This document shows positions 33,286-44,456 of a stretch of 64,000 nucleotides of DNA, in pieces. A model generated the notes under the pieces. It was given only the letters and a program-made list of their open reading frames with translations, was not told the DNA's origin and made no database searches. The stretch is from assembly GCA_946902985.2 (NCBI GenBank), contig OX336388.2, positions 131,132,346 through 131,196,345 on the forward strand, given 5' to 3'. The translations under genes and the position numbers were made by a program. This DNA comes from Meconema thalassinum. Taxonomy: Eukaryota > Arthropoda > Insecta > Orthoptera > Tettigoniidae. Within the stretch, counting starts at the first letter, position 1. Every line of letters starts with the position of its first letter.

Positions 33286-33952
33286 CCTGCCAACCTTACA
33301 AAACAAAAAATACGGAGATTTTCATATGAAAATCAGGATAAATCGGGATACAAACAGGGCATAACAACTCAATTAACTGAATTGGAAAATTATGTTTCAA
33401 AATGAATTATACAACTAAGAATTCGGTATTTATTACTCCGTCATTTTCACTTTTAACACAAAAATCTTCTTTTTGTTACTTCCACTTTTTTGATGCTTCT
33501 TTGTTCCCAGGTATTTTGGAACTTCACATTTCCGACAATAAGATAATTATAAAAACATTACATCGACGAACAGCAAAATAAAAAAATAAAAAGATAAAAG
33601 ACCTTTGTTGGAATCAATAATGCACGGATATTGTTACGAGAACGGTTTCAAGAAAACAGAATTAATTATTTCACCATGGTAATGAATCTTACACCGATCA
33701 ATAACACTAGAATATGACGAAAATTGCAGCAAAATCAATAAACAAACTTTTACTCTAAATCCACTTTTACGAATTCAGGTAACCAAATAGCATTCATTTC
33801 AGTTGCGTACTATAAACTCATCAAGAAATACTGGAAAATGTTTGAAGTTCGTCCAAAATTAGGTAAAATCAGGAGAAAAAAAGAGTAATCGCGAGACTAG
33901 AAAAACTATGAAAAATCGGGAGTCTCCCGCCTGAATCGGGAAAGTTGGCAGG
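33286..33952. mobile_element. TIR element (CCTGCCAAC family) copy 2
   Basis: Starts CCTGCCAACCTT and ends, inverted, CCTGCCAACTTTCC, with TA outside both. AATCGGGAGTCTCCCG near the right end is shared with copy 1 at 24867-25619. It is non-coding and lies in PPM1D intron 3. Confidence 0.7.
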
Positions 33953-34201
33953 TATGCACACAGGTTCAGCATTCCTCTAAATAAATAAAAAATATTGGAG
34001 AATACGGTAGTATAGATCAGTATTTTTTACACTAAAAAATTCCCCTAGAGACAAAATGGCATCATCCATGACACCATAGATGACACTAAAAGTTTAAATG
34101 ATGCACATGTGTTGAATTCTGTTAATAAGACTTTACATACAAACACAAACCTAACCTGGGACTTAGCCCACCACATCCCCTTGCTTATAGTACAAGCAGT
34201 A

Positions 34202-34945
34202 CCGTATTTACTCGCATATAAGACCCCATCACATATTAAGATCCACCCTCCTTTCTTTAAATTAGGGGGAATTTTTTTTTTTTTGCCTCGCATACTGGAC
34301 CCCATTATTAACGAAATACAGCTAACTTGCGATGCGCGTTTACTACAGAGTCCCTGCTATTCTTATTTTTGATACGGTATTCCACAGACGTTCCTGCATT
34401 ACCGTAAATATCAGGAATGTACCAATTGCTATTACGGTACTTTGTGACAGTACAAGCATAACTTATGCATTCTTTCCTACATGCAGAAAGCATGGGGCTA
34501 GCTGTTGTAACAGAAATAACCTGGAAATCCATGCCCCAAGGTCGCATTCCTAGCCAGACAGTCACGCTCAGCCATCCCTGTCACTCTTCTGTCATTGTCA
34601 ATACGCTTAACGGCAGTGGTCGTTCAGTCAAATTACAGTAGCCTAGTGTACAGTCAGGGAAAGTGACGATAGACCGTGAAATTAGGCCTACCCTACCACA
34701 CACGTATGCCAGTACTTGCTGCGATCGCGGGCGATTTGTATAATGTCCATAATTGTATCTTTTAAACCTGAATAATAAATTTTTTGTTTTGAAATGTATT
34801 TTCAAGGATGTTGGCATGTAGGCTATAGTTATTTATGGACATCTTGATACGCTATTAAATTTTGAGATAAGCGCTTACAAGACCCTCCTCAATTTTTGAG
34901 CATTAAAAATTGTATAAAACGGGTCTTATATGCAAGTAAATACGG
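34202..34945. mobile_element. MITE-1 copy 3
   Basis: CCGTATTTACTCGCATATAA at the left and, inverted, CCGTATTTACTTGCATATAA at the right, both TA-flanked. It is 744 bp. The internal sequence is unlike copies 1 and 2 except near the ends, so only the termini define the family. Confidence 0.85.
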
Positions 34946-36509
34946 TAATTTTCATCCATACAGTGGTCTAACCCAGTGACCAATGGTATTGCCCAGACCG
35001 TAATCAATCTAGCAAGAAATGAGAGCACATATTAATGTAATTTAGCACATATTTCCTGTGCAGTAGTAATAAGAAGAAGAAGACTAATTTCATCAAAGAG
35101 AAGGTACGAGAACCTGACTTTTACACTTCCACTTGGATAATATAGGCCTATATGATATTCATACCTTTCCAGTGGACGATACCAATCGAAATCACCATCC
35201 ATTATGACTAGTGTACTGGAAATGTGTGCTAAATTACAAAAATATGTGGCCGTTTTTTATTTCTCTCATTGAAGGACGGCAGCCATGTTCTTCAAGCACA
35301 TGTGGTTCGTTCAACTGTATCTAGGCAGACACATTCATGAGATAAGTTGTCACATTGAAGTCACGGTAGTGTTGCCAACATGTAAGATATAAAATACACC
35401 ACCACTAGGGAAAACCCATTGGTCAAGAGAAAGATTATGCGTGAATATTTCCACTGTGCATCTAGGCAAAACTCTTACAAAACTGCCTAAACAATTAATA
35501 CGGTACCGTATGTGTGGGGTTGGCAATACTGTACTTGTGCATAATTCATGCGGATAATTGCAGACACAGCTGGAATTTTACTATACAAGTCGTGATATTA
35601 TACCCTGTATTTGAAGAGTAAGAATCTGAAGCATTTGGCGGGAATGATAAAAAAAATAGCCACCGCGGGCTCCTATTGGCTGGATTTTGACAACTAATGT
35701 CACACGTTGCCAGCGCATTCTCATTCATTCAGTCGCCTATTAACTGTGTCGGAGTTTGTTTCATTGTCATCGTTTAGTTTACTTTTAGCATGGAGTTTTA
35801 ATATTTTTTGTTTTCATTTTTACTCTGTTACTTCTTTTACAGTACGTCAATAAGTTGCAAATAGTACCGTAGTGTTCAAATTAACGCTTGCCATTCAATA
35901 GCCTACAAATCAACAATATAAAAACACGGCAATAATATCGCCACAGAGCAGCTCGTTTGTGTGCTTGGTGCTAAATACTTATTTACTTTAACATTATGTA
36001 TGTGGAAGCTATTAACCTACAGAGTTGGGATACAGTGAGTGAGTGAGTGAGTGTGCTTGGTGTTATGATGTTTCTGCGTTCTATTTTAACTGCTGTAAAC
36101 TGTGAACGACCTTCACCCAGACCCTGGTTTCATCTTGAAGGATATAATCATTGCATGGAGAGTGTCAATATATTATTCATCAGATTACTTTGTGTTTGTA
36201 TTATATTTGTATAGCTGTCGAGCGTTTGGCTTCTTTCTCGTATTTATTGAATAACGGTGATAAAGGTAGCATAGCTTCGGTGTGTTATTTATTTATGTAC
36301 CGTGTTTCTCTATTTGAATGTCCTCGGCGTTTACTCAGGATCGACATTTGCATTATACTGCGCATAATAGTACCGAAATAATGTCCGAAGCGTCGCCCTG
36401 TGTATTACCGGTATTCGAATCAGCTGATCTACATCAACAACACAGCTCAGCTGTTCTAAGCTCCCGAGCTCCCGCCATTTCCTTCATGTTCTTTCTTTCG
36501 AAATACAGA
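34946..36509. other. Unannotated part of PPM1D intron 3
   Basis: No exon or terminal repeat seen. A short GAGT run is at 36036-36053. Confidence 0.45.
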
Positions 36510-36757
36510 GTATAAAAGGGACAGCGGGTGGGTTATAGACACCACTAGGTAAGACTAGTTAGTTATTGTTTTAAGGGACGGAACAACGAGGTCATCTGCC
36601 CCTTAGGTAACAATTCGGAAATGATGAACCAAGTACAAAACTACTTAAATTAGTCTAAATACCTTGTGTAATGATTAATAATAATTGTGGAAATTATGTC
36701 CTAATAGATGATTTCTCTTCCGCTATCTATAACCCACCCGCCATCCCCTCTTTTATA
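36510..36757. repeat. Inverted repeat enclosing a family-E repeat
   Basis: TATAAAAGGGACAGCGGGTG (36510-36529) is inverted at about 36738-36757 as CACCCGCCATCCCCTCTTTT; GGTTATAGA extends both arms. The centre holds a family-E copy (AAGGGACGGAACAACGAGGT, 36571 on). The TATAAAA words in both arms are part of the repeat and are not evidence of a promoter by themselves. Confidence 0.6.
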
Positions 36758-37463
36758 ACACGACTTATGTAGTGAAATTTGAGTTGTGTCGACCATTGCA
36801 GGCGCGATTTATGGGATAAATAAAATGTAGCCAACCCCATGCATACGGTACCGTTTGGTGTTTGTTTCCTGCTACGCTCGCTCCATTGTGTTTGTATGTT
36901 AGCCTGTGGCTAATGCCCCAGACCCCGTTGCTTGTAGTAATTTTCAGCCAGACAGAAACCAATAGTATCTCGCTCCGCTTTGTAGGTCAATTGTTCCTCG
37001 CTTAGCTCGCTATGCATAACCCGTGTTGTGTAGTCGAGTATCATACATTGGCAACAGCTAAATGATGTCTCGGTAACAAATTAAGACACCTGATGTGCCT
37101 CTTTCAGTAGCAGTTGAGCATATTTCCTGTGCAATAGTGATAATGGACACTATGGTAATGACTCCCAGAATATCAAATAAGGAATGAAAATCATGAATAT
37201 GACATATTGGCTAAGTGTAAGATCCTGGTTCGTCACTCCTGAAGAATTATTGTATAGCCTACATTGAATGTAACACGAAAACTAATAGACTTTTACTGGA
37301 TGCAAGAATAAAGTGCTGCAAAGCACTTATGGCAAGTAAGTTAGATAATTATTTAGGGACAGGTGACACCATTTTAAGGTGTAGAACATTAAGGTAATTG
37401 TCTTCACTTCAACACATCCCTGTAGTTTTATTAAATTAACATTCCCAAATGCATGAAACTTAC

Positions 37464-37679
37464 CTAACGATCTTGCCACTGCAAGAAATGGTATTTCATC
37501 AATAGGAGTTGACCTTCTCACTGGACCTTTGTGACCTAAGCGAGGGCGATTCCATACAACACGAGGAACTCCAAACTTGCTCACAACTTTACCTCCTGAC
37601 TTTTCTATTCTATGAATCTCTTCATTGCTTTCTGGTTTATGATCTCTTGTCAAAGGTCTGGCTTTCCACCTTGGATTAT
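37464..37679 (-). CDS. PPM1D: PPM1D exon 3: Wip1 B-loop
   Basis: Encodes residues 147-218 (phase 1 at both ends): [16 protein letters not shown], then [32 protein letters not shown] and [11 protein letters not shown]. The Lys/Arg-rich insertion followed by FLAVARSLG is the B-loop that separates Wip1 from other PPM phosphatases and binds phosphorylated substrates. The donor is GTAAGT. Confidence 0.96.
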
Positions 37680-37852
37680 CTTGAAATAGACAGAATTTGC
37701 ATGTTTCAAAGTTTACTTACATCAACATAGGTGCAAATTACAAGAAATTGTGAAATTCATAAATAATAAGTCATTTTAACATAATTAGTGCAATAATATT
37801 GTAATATGAAACATACCCCTCACATCAAATAAAACCAAAAATTAATATTTAC

Positions 37853-37987
37853 CATCATCTTGATAGCCAAGTACAATAGAAGAGTCTCCTACGTGGCCAA
37901 TGTAAATCTTTCCCTTGCGAACGAAGGCTATACTGGCTGTTGTTCCCGAATTGCTGGGCAGGCCTGAGGCTGTTTTAGGCCAGAACT
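37853..37987 (-). CDS. PPM1D: PPM1D exon 2: GHVGDS motif
   Basis: Encodes residues 102-146 (135 bp, phase 1 at both ends). [20 protein letters not shown] opens the exon and [18 protein letters not shown] closes it, closely following the PP2C central strand. D136 lies in the conserved GD. The acceptor is TTTTAG and the donor GTAAAT. Introns on both sides are short (175 and 173 bp). Confidence 0.95.
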
Positions 37988-38162
37988 CTAAAACATAAAT
38001 AAGACAAGCACAACATTAAAATACTAAATGTGAATATTTGCTTCTTTGATTTTTTATTAGTACATATACAAACAACAACAATAAATCCAAAGCAAATATC
38101 AATATGGGGTTCTTGTACGACTTACATAACCTTAATTTGATAAGCTACATTCTAGCACTTAC

Positions 38163-38466
38163 CAAGTTGTCCCCACATCGCAAGATGAGTCTGCAAAAAT
38201 CCTTCACGGATAGCCCTTAATATTTCATCATCCTTATCAGACCAAAATCCTTTCTGATTTACGATGTAATCCAAAAGATGTTCTTTTGCAAACGTTGCAG
38301 CTTCTCGCCCGCCATGGCCATCGAATATACCAAAGAAAGCATACTCGAGGTCCTTCTCATTATCGGTTTGTTGATATGCCACGGAAAACATATCTTCCAT
38401 ATATTTGCGACCCCCCTGACTGCAGTGGCCCGTAACACGCAAATTCACTCCTATGCTTGGAGCCAT
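38163..38466 (-). CDS. PPM1D: PPM1D exon 1: start and DGHGG motif
   Basis: Starts MAPSIGVNLRVTGHCSQGGR. The ATG is preceded by an AAA-containing context (AAATGG), and the frame matches the Wip1 N-terminus (SQGGRKYMED). FFGIFDGHGGREAATFAKEH holds D49 and G50; E24 and D25 lie in KYMED. Unlike the human protein there is no long proline-rich insert between KYMED and DGHGG; a dozen or so residues take its place. It ends after residue 101 plus one base at GTAAGT. Confidence 0.96.
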
Positions 38467-38589
38467 TTCAACTAAAATACTAAACGAATGTGATGATGCA
38501 CAACCCCAACTTCACAACACATCCGCAGTCATATGCTAACTTGCATGCTGGGAGAAGTCCACGGAGGAATACTATTGGTGCATAACCTG

Positions 38590-38597
38590 TGACGTCA
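38590..38597. promoter_or_regulatory. CRE octamer upstream of PPM1D
   Basis: TGACGTCA, a perfect palindromic CREB/ATF site, about 125 bp before the PPM1D ATG. No TATA box is evident near it. CREB-dependent control of the mammalian PPM1D promoter has been reported; conservation to this species is inference. Confidence 0.5.
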
Positions 38598-38950
38598 GAC
38601 CCACTTTCCCGATTGCCACAGTTGGGAATGAGTCAAACTGGAATAATACATTCGTGTTTATAGAACATTTCTATTACAAAACTATTAATTAACCACAGTA
38701 AAATGTAGAACCTCTTCCTGACAATTAATAGTTCCCCTTGTTTATGTTACAGAATTTATAAATAATATGGTATAATAAAGTAGTGTGTACCTTGAGGTTG
38801 ATTCAAGTGATATTCAGTTGTCGCTCTGTAGAAATGAAATACAAACCGTTTGTAGTGGCTGGAAGTTTAAACAATTTGTCCTAGTTGTTGTTTACAAACA
38901 ATGACTCAGTTTTGAACCGTGTGCATAACTTTCAGGTCATGTATTGGATT

Positions 38951-39280
38951 TTACTCACATTTATTGGCGCTCGAACGTGAATTGCTCCTAAATCGCTTAA
39001 CGGTTTTTCGTGTTCGTAAATAGAAAAAACTTGAGTAGATTGTTTGTGTCACGTGTTTGACTGTTGACATTTGAAGGATATATCGTCGCCCCCCTTCAAT
39101 CATTTGAATGAGTTCAATTAATGTGAGAGGAGTTCGTGTCGCCGTGCCGGCTGCTAGACATGCGATAAGGAGCAACACGAGAAGCCCACTAATGAATTTC
39201 CAGAAGGTAGGATTGGAACTATTCAGTATTAACTGCAAATTTACTCTGAAAAAATGTGACACTACTGTAAGCCCAACCAC
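38951..39280 (-). other. Possible exon with hydrophobic segment (weak)
   Basis: A 109-codon minus-strand frame has a strongly hydrophobic stretch, FISGLLVLLLIACLAAG, like a signal peptide or membrane helix, followed by TATRTPLTLIELIQ. There is no ATG before it in frame; a TTTTTTCAG word upstream (about 39250) could be an acceptor. Not recognised as any family. Confidence 0.2.
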
Positions 39281-39372
39281 CTGTTATCTTATGCCAAATA
39301 GTTAATCACGATATAAAGCGTATTTAGCCTCGTTGTATGAATGCACCCATAGGGATTTTAACTTAACGAAAT

Positions 39373-39672
39373 ATGGCATTAAAGGGATTTTCAGTATTAC
39401 CGTATTACAATTTAGAAGCATGTGAGTGTGATAGCCCACTGATATCTATTTTATCTTCTAATCAATATGGCTGGCTAGAATCTCGGGCAAAGTTGATATT
39501 TTCGAAATTAGAAGTAGCGTGTCTATGGTTCGGATTCCACGTTAAAATCTTGAAGGATTCAATACTTATAATTAGGTTGACAACTCCCAAGCTTGCTTTG
39601 TTTTTACTATTTTATGTTGGATTTTTTTATTTTTATTATTTGGGTTTGAGAACAATACAACGGTTACCTTAA
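39373..39672 (+). CDS. Hypothetical 99-aa protein, C-terminal membrane segment
   Basis: Starts at ATG in AATATGG, runs 99 codons to TAA, and ends with LALFLLFYVGFFYFYYLGL, a likely transmembrane helix. The N-terminal part is mixed, with CECDSPLISIL and WLESRAKLIFSKL. It is transcribed away from PPM1D, with about 900 bp between the two starts. No family is recognised and chance is possible, but it is one of the few ATG-started frames outside transposons with organised composition. Confidence 0.3.
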   Translation: MALKGFSVLPYYNLEACECDSPLISILSSNQYGWLESRAKLIFSKLEVACLWFGFHVKILKDSILIIRLTTPKLALFLLFYVGFFYFYYLGLRTIQRLP

Positions 39673-39694
39673 ATTGTTAGTCCCACGATGGATC

Positions 39695-39965
39695 CGCACT
39701 CGTTAAATCGTTAACTACGACCGCGAAGGCAGCTGCAGCAAGTTCGAATCCCGGCGCTGACAGCGGCTATCCTGAATGTGGATTCCCCGTGGTTTTTATA
39801 CACTCCCTCCAGGCAAATGCCGGCATAATACCTTACTTGAAGTCCCGGGGCACCTTACCATCCCTGTCTCAAATACACTACTCAGTCATACCATAAATAC
39901 AGGTTATCAGACAAGTTCAACACACAAATACCCGGGGGTGCTGACCAAGATGTCCCAAGCCCATA
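39695..39965 (+). mobile_element. SINE-D copy 1
   Basis: A tRNA-like head with AGTTCGAATCCCGGC, the core CCGTGG / CCAGGCAAATGCCGG and the tail CAGGTTATCAGACAAGTTC ... CACACAAATACCCGGGG. It shares the core with SINE-B and the tail with SINE-A. Confidence 0.75.
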
Positions 39966-42400
39966 AAGTGAATTTACATCAACAATTACCATTGTTATCT
40001 CAAGAAATCTCCTAGTCAACTCAGCGAAGCAATAATAGTCGCAGATGATCCGACAGGCGGGGTTGGATTTGCGTTGGATCTTTCTGATCTGTAGCCACTA
40101 AGTGGGCTGTAATAATTTAAGAAACAAATAATTGGGCATAAATACTAATTGTTGACCGACTGAAATTTGTCATTTAATGGCAACACTGAAAATGGCTTTA
40201 AAGGTGTGTAACCAACTGTTCCCGACATTTTCCTGGAGGAAGTGAGAAAATCCTTGCTCAGGATGGCTGCCGTCAGCGCTGGGATTCGGATCCGGGATCA
40301 CCTATGTCCAGACTTACTTTTTTGTTTTGTTCGTTCCATTAGAGTACCGTAGTAGTCGATAATTATGTGCCGTGATTGCAAATAATCATTCTCGCCTGCT
40401 CAGTATTAGCCAATTTGCACTCCTACAGCATCAGGATACATGTTCACGCCACATGGTTGGCTGTATGCTGTTATAGACAAAGTAATTGATACTTGCAATG
40501 CCACGCCTTCCTCTCAACTTGTGGTTTGAAAATGTTAAGGTCACTGGAATTCTTAATGATTTATTTTGTTGAATGCTATTGTGTGGTCTAGCCTACGCCG
40601 GATGAATAGATGTCAGTGTTAATTAGATTTTCTCTGTAGCCGGCAGTACGGAAATGGACATCCGCTGTTGGAGATTATCACACCGCGTACTTCTATTGAC
40701 GGAAGAGTGGCTTTGTTTGGTTTCCTATTTTCATACATGTTAACTAGAAGATGTACCGGTAACACAGATCTTGTTTTGACGTGACTATTTATAATACCGG
40801 TACTTTCATCAAATCAATGTTGTAAATATAAGAAATATCGTTTTGTCCTTTAAAGCAACTATTATTCCCATTTGGCTATAAGGAATCTCATGTTAACCTA
40901 CCAAAATACATATACTGATATGTAACTATCCGCAATGTAAATAAATGGGTTTAGTTTATATGGATTGATATTTATTATGATTTTGGTGGCTGTTGTCGGC
41001 AGGCGAGATCCGCAGGAACGTTGGTGCGCTGCAGTTATGTGGATTACAACGCACCCAAGAACGAACTTCTATGGGAGTCTAGTTTCGAAATGCGACTAGC
41101 ACATATATTCAAATTTGGTTACTGTAGCACAACGGAATCTCTTGACTCTCAGGCTTGTGTGTGTGTGTGTGTTTTTTTTTCTCGTAATTTCTGTTTATTA
41201 TTTTAATAATTAGTTTTTTGTTTTACTAGTTTTTGATCTTTTCATATAGGCTCTAGGCCTAGGCCTAAGTTAGGTGTCCACCTCTAAATTATTAATTCAT
41301 ATCTGGCCATTTGACTGCAATACTTTTATTAATAAAAATGTACTATTTCCCGCTGAGGAAAATCTGGTCTTAGTGCAACGCTGCACCCTTATCACCGGCT
41401 GCCACTGCCATTACTGGGAAGTAAGTTATTAGCAACTCAGTAGGAGGCCAACTAGCCTAAATAACTCTCAAACATCTAAACCTCACTGGTGATCCCAGCC
41501 GACATATGAACACTGCATAATGGGAACGTAAATACATTACATGAGCTTAGGACCTATTTCCGGAAGGATTACAACAGCAGTAATGAGCTTTGACAGCGAA
41601 ATGAAGCAAGCAACATTAAGAAGGATTTCGGGAGGGGCTTCAGATAAGAGTTCTCACACTTCCTCATTAACGACCGACTCGCTTTTGAAACCTAGCTGGG
41701 TGGCTATGTTTACATTCTTTGTCAGCGGGGAGCCAAGGCTTTCCCAGCCCGAGGCACAACATTGTCAACTCTCCACCGTAGTCAATGAGAGCAAGCAGCG
41801 AGACTGGACAGAACTGCGTGCAGCTGTGCAACACTGGAGGCATGACAAGCGAGCCGATAGCCAGGACTAGCCTTTGGACTCCACATGGACTGACAGAGCA
41901 AGCATGCTATTGGTCAGCAGCGAACACTGGTTATTGTTGGTGCGTGGTACTGCCTATTGTTTTGAGTCGCCGGTCGTTAACAAGGAAAGTGAGAGAACTA
42001 TAATAATGAACAACCGTGGGAAGTGAGGTTTTGACAGAGATGCCGAAGTTATGGTTTTAGTCCAGGGTTCTTCTGCCTTTTAACATTCCCCCATTCCTTC
42101 CTTAGCTACGAGTGTTAAAAATTGCGCTCATCGTTTAGGACTGGAGATCTGGGCTTTAGGATAGGCCTATTAGAGTACAATTATTGTTTATCTGCAATTA
42201 AGGCAGAACTCTCAAGTGGCAATATCCACAAAAGAAAGTCACATAAAAAAGGAAAAAAAACTGGCCCATTTGTAATAACGCACTTCGGAAGTTGGCACCT
42301 CTGAAATTATTCAATATTTCGAATTAGAAAAGTTTCTTTTTTTTTGTGTGTCAAGGGACTGCGCGACGGAGCTCGCCCTTAGTTAACATCAAGGAATCTC
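39966..42400. other. Unannotated interval
   Basis: No gene recognised. A TG microsatellite is at about 41156-41174. A 109-codon frame at 41541-41870 has no visible domain or splice context and is not called. Confidence 0.45.
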
Positions 42401-42639
42401 TATTCAGTCGGTCAACACAGTAATGTACCCAATTAAATTAGGCGGGGTATGACAATTATTTAATCACACTTAAGTTACTAACCTAGAACAAACACATGGA
42501 CTAATTATACACTTGAATACGTGTTTCTAACTAAGCCTAAGGATGACACGTTTCTTTCAGTATGCGTCATCAACGGATATGTTCACCTCGGCTATCATTT
42601 TTGGCTATCGCCCCGGAGTTCCGGGTTAATTTTGCGACA

Positions 42640-42930
42640 CTCCCAATAAATTTAATTCTGGTCTGAGGGATCGAACGAGGTACACTAAGTCTCGTGAGGA
42701 GAAACTGATAAATAATGGGTTTGATTCCCGCTTTTACTCCTGGCAAATGCCAGGATGGTTCTTAACCTAAGGCCACGGCCGCCTCCTTACCATTCCTCAA
42801 CTTAATTACAAATACACATCCTACTGAAGCCATCACAATAACACAGGTCATCAGACAAAATTCCTCACACACATGTATACGGGGCTGATTGACCATGATG
42901 CCCAATCCCCTCAAATGAAACGTCTAAAGA
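42640..42930 (+). mobile_element. SINE-D copy 2
   Basis: GGTCTGAGG ... GGTACACTAAGTCTCGTGAG, a second box B-like GGGTTTGATTCCCGC, CAGGCAAATGCCAGG-type core, and the tail CACAGGTCATCAGACAAAA and ACGGGGCTGATTGACC. No clear target duplication. Confidence 0.7.
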
Positions 42931-42967
42931 AAAGAAAGAAAAAACAGTAAGTTAGTTAAAAGGGACG

Positions 42968-43230
42968 TGTGAGAGCTAGAACGGGGTACACTCAGCCTCG
43001 TGGGACAAAACTAAGTGGAAGAGGGTTCGATTCCCAACTTAGCCATCCTGGAAGTGGCTTTCCGTGGTTTCCCCTACTTCTAATCCAGGCAAATGCTGAG
43101 ATGGTTACTATTTACGGCCACCCACCTGAATTACAAATACACACACTAGTACAGGCATGAGGTTAACGCACAAAATACGCGGGATTATATGATACCGATG
43201 CCGCAGCCCCTAATATAAGTAACAACAATA
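42968..43230 (+). mobile_element. SINE-D copy 3 with target duplication
   Basis: Bounded by AGTTAAAAGGGACG (42954-42967) and AGTTAAAAAGGACG (43231-43244). Contains GGGTTCGATTCCCAACTTAG, the core TTTCCGTGGTTTCCCCTAC / CCAGGCAAATGCTG and a GGTTAACGCACAAAATAC tail. Confidence 0.82.
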
Positions 43231-43256
43231 AGTTAAAAAGGACGCAAAACAAATAA

Positions 43257-43281
43257 CATTATTATTATTATTATTATTATC
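43257..43281 (+). repeat. (ATT)n microsatellite
   Basis: Eight ATT units. It lies just before a LINE fragment. Confidence 0.9.
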
Positions 43282-43339
43282 AAGTAGATGGCGTCTGGAG
43301 TCTAGCTTCCAATAAAACAGTCTATAAAGAAATAGAACC

Positions 43340-43685
43340 AGTGACAAGAACTATGAAAAAGAAGCGAATATCTTTCTTGGGACCTCGAATAAGGTCGCCA
43401 GAAAATAGAATCAGTAGGAAAATGTTGGAAGAGTAAGAGCAACATTAGGTGGATCACAGAACTTATGGATGACATGAGAGAGTTACATATTACAATAGAT
43501 GACTTAAGAATACAAGACGGACGCAATAAAGATATTGAAAGACAAACACACTACGCTACAGACGAAGATCAAGATTCCAGAGGAAGCCTAGTGGATGGAG
43601 AAGTGTTGGGCGGATAAAAGGAAGAAAAACCTGAACCATAAACCTGCCTAAAGTGGTCCTATGCAGACCATAAAATTAAAATAAA
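43340..43685 (+). pseudogene. LINE ORF2 C-terminal fragment
   Basis: The plus strand gives KKKRISFLGPRIRSPENRIS then MLEE, and after a break WITELMDDMRELHITIDD, a C-terminal block of an insect LINE family. Several stops and shifts. It ends in AATAAATAAATA. Confidence 0.65.
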
Positions 43686-43713
43686 TAAATATGGCGTCAG
43701 GAAGGGCATCCGG

Positions 43714-43965
43714 TTTTAAGAGCGTTAAAAATCCTTCAGTATGCCTTCCTACGGAGGGGAAGTTGTCCCGGGTTCGATTCCCGGTCAATGCATGTGAGAT
43801 TTTCGAAGTGAAATGGCATGTCCTGTGGTTCGTATTCCACGTAAAAAGGAAGTCCCGTGGCTTATGAACGCGAGATTAACGGTCACGTTAAACTACAAGC
43901 TTCCTTTTTCCTTCGGAGGGGAAGTAAAGTCGGCGGGCCCATGTCATAGATTTATGGTATGAAAA
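43714..43965 (+). repeat. SINE-A body fragments
   Basis: TTTTAAGAGCGTTAAAAATC ... GGAGGGGAAGT (43714-43762) and CCTTCGGAGGGGAAGTAAAG (about 43911-43930) with CATGTCATAGATTTATGG come from the SINE-A body. The sequence between them is unrelated and includes a CCCGGGTTCGATTCCCGG tRNA-like T-arm. Confidence 0.6.
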
Positions 43966-44174
43966 CGATCCCACCACTACAAATGGTAATGTGTAGATTA
44001 TATTTTGTTGAAACGTTCTATCAAGTTCCAACGTTCGCTACTAGGTGTCAGTGACATCTGGTATCCAAAGTTTGAACTTCTTGAAATTAAACGGCATTTG
44101 TAGCTCACCCCATGGGTGACCCCATAGAAGCAGCCACAAACTCTGGCGAGCCGAACTTGTCCTCGGAAACACCC

Positions 44175-44448
44175 GGCTCTAAAAGTCACACGCTAAATAA
44201 AAATACATCATCCTCTCGCTGAGCTTCTTCCTTCGTTCTTCTGTCCAAGTTATAGTGGCTCTGATGTTGGGTTTGTTTCCAAATTGGTGATTGTCGATTT
44301 TCGTTCTGAATTTACATTTGTCCCGTACAATGTCTTCTGAGATGTTGATTTCCTGGAGATCTGTTTCAATTTCACGAAGCCAGCTGCTCCTGGTTTTTAA
44401 TGAAAGGGCCAAGTTGAGAATTATTTTAGTTACTCTGTTATTGTTCAT
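44175..44448 (-). pseudogene. LINE ORF2 extreme C-terminus
   Basis: The minus strand reads SSWLREIETDLQEINISEDI, then FRTKIDNHQF, and ITWTEERRKKLSERMMYF, resembling the last 80 residues of the LINE type also seen at 43340-43685 and 62090-62233. Confidence 0.65.
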
Positions 44449-44456
44449 TCTGATAA

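Larger units (their letters stand above)
10774..38466 (-). other. PPM1D: PPM1D/Wip1-type phosphatase gene, six coding exons
   Basis: Joining the six exons gives 2163 coding bases, or 720 aa plus stop, with intron phases 1, 1, 1, 0, 0 and canonical GT-AG ends at every junction. Introns are 175, 173, 4352, 12747 and 8083 bp; the three long ones are full of transposons. Wip1 is a nuclear metal-dependent Ser/Thr phosphatase that dampens DNA-damage signalling (p53, ATM/Chk, p38 and gamma-H2AX in mammals). Catalytic residues seen are D49 and G50 in DGHGG, D136 in GHVGDSS, D257 in FGTDGLWN and D315 in RADNTS. The B-loop, which in the PPM family is diagnostic of Wip1, is in exon 3. The human protein is shorter, about 605 aa; the excess here is in the C-terminal tail. 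Confidence 0.93.

Noticed and set aside
36510..36757. TATAAAA words as core promoters
   Set aside because: They sit symmetrically in an inverted repeat and are part of a mobile repeat.
41541..41870. 109-codon plus-strand ORF
   Set aside because: No domain, splice context or homologous motif recognised; length is within chance for this window size.
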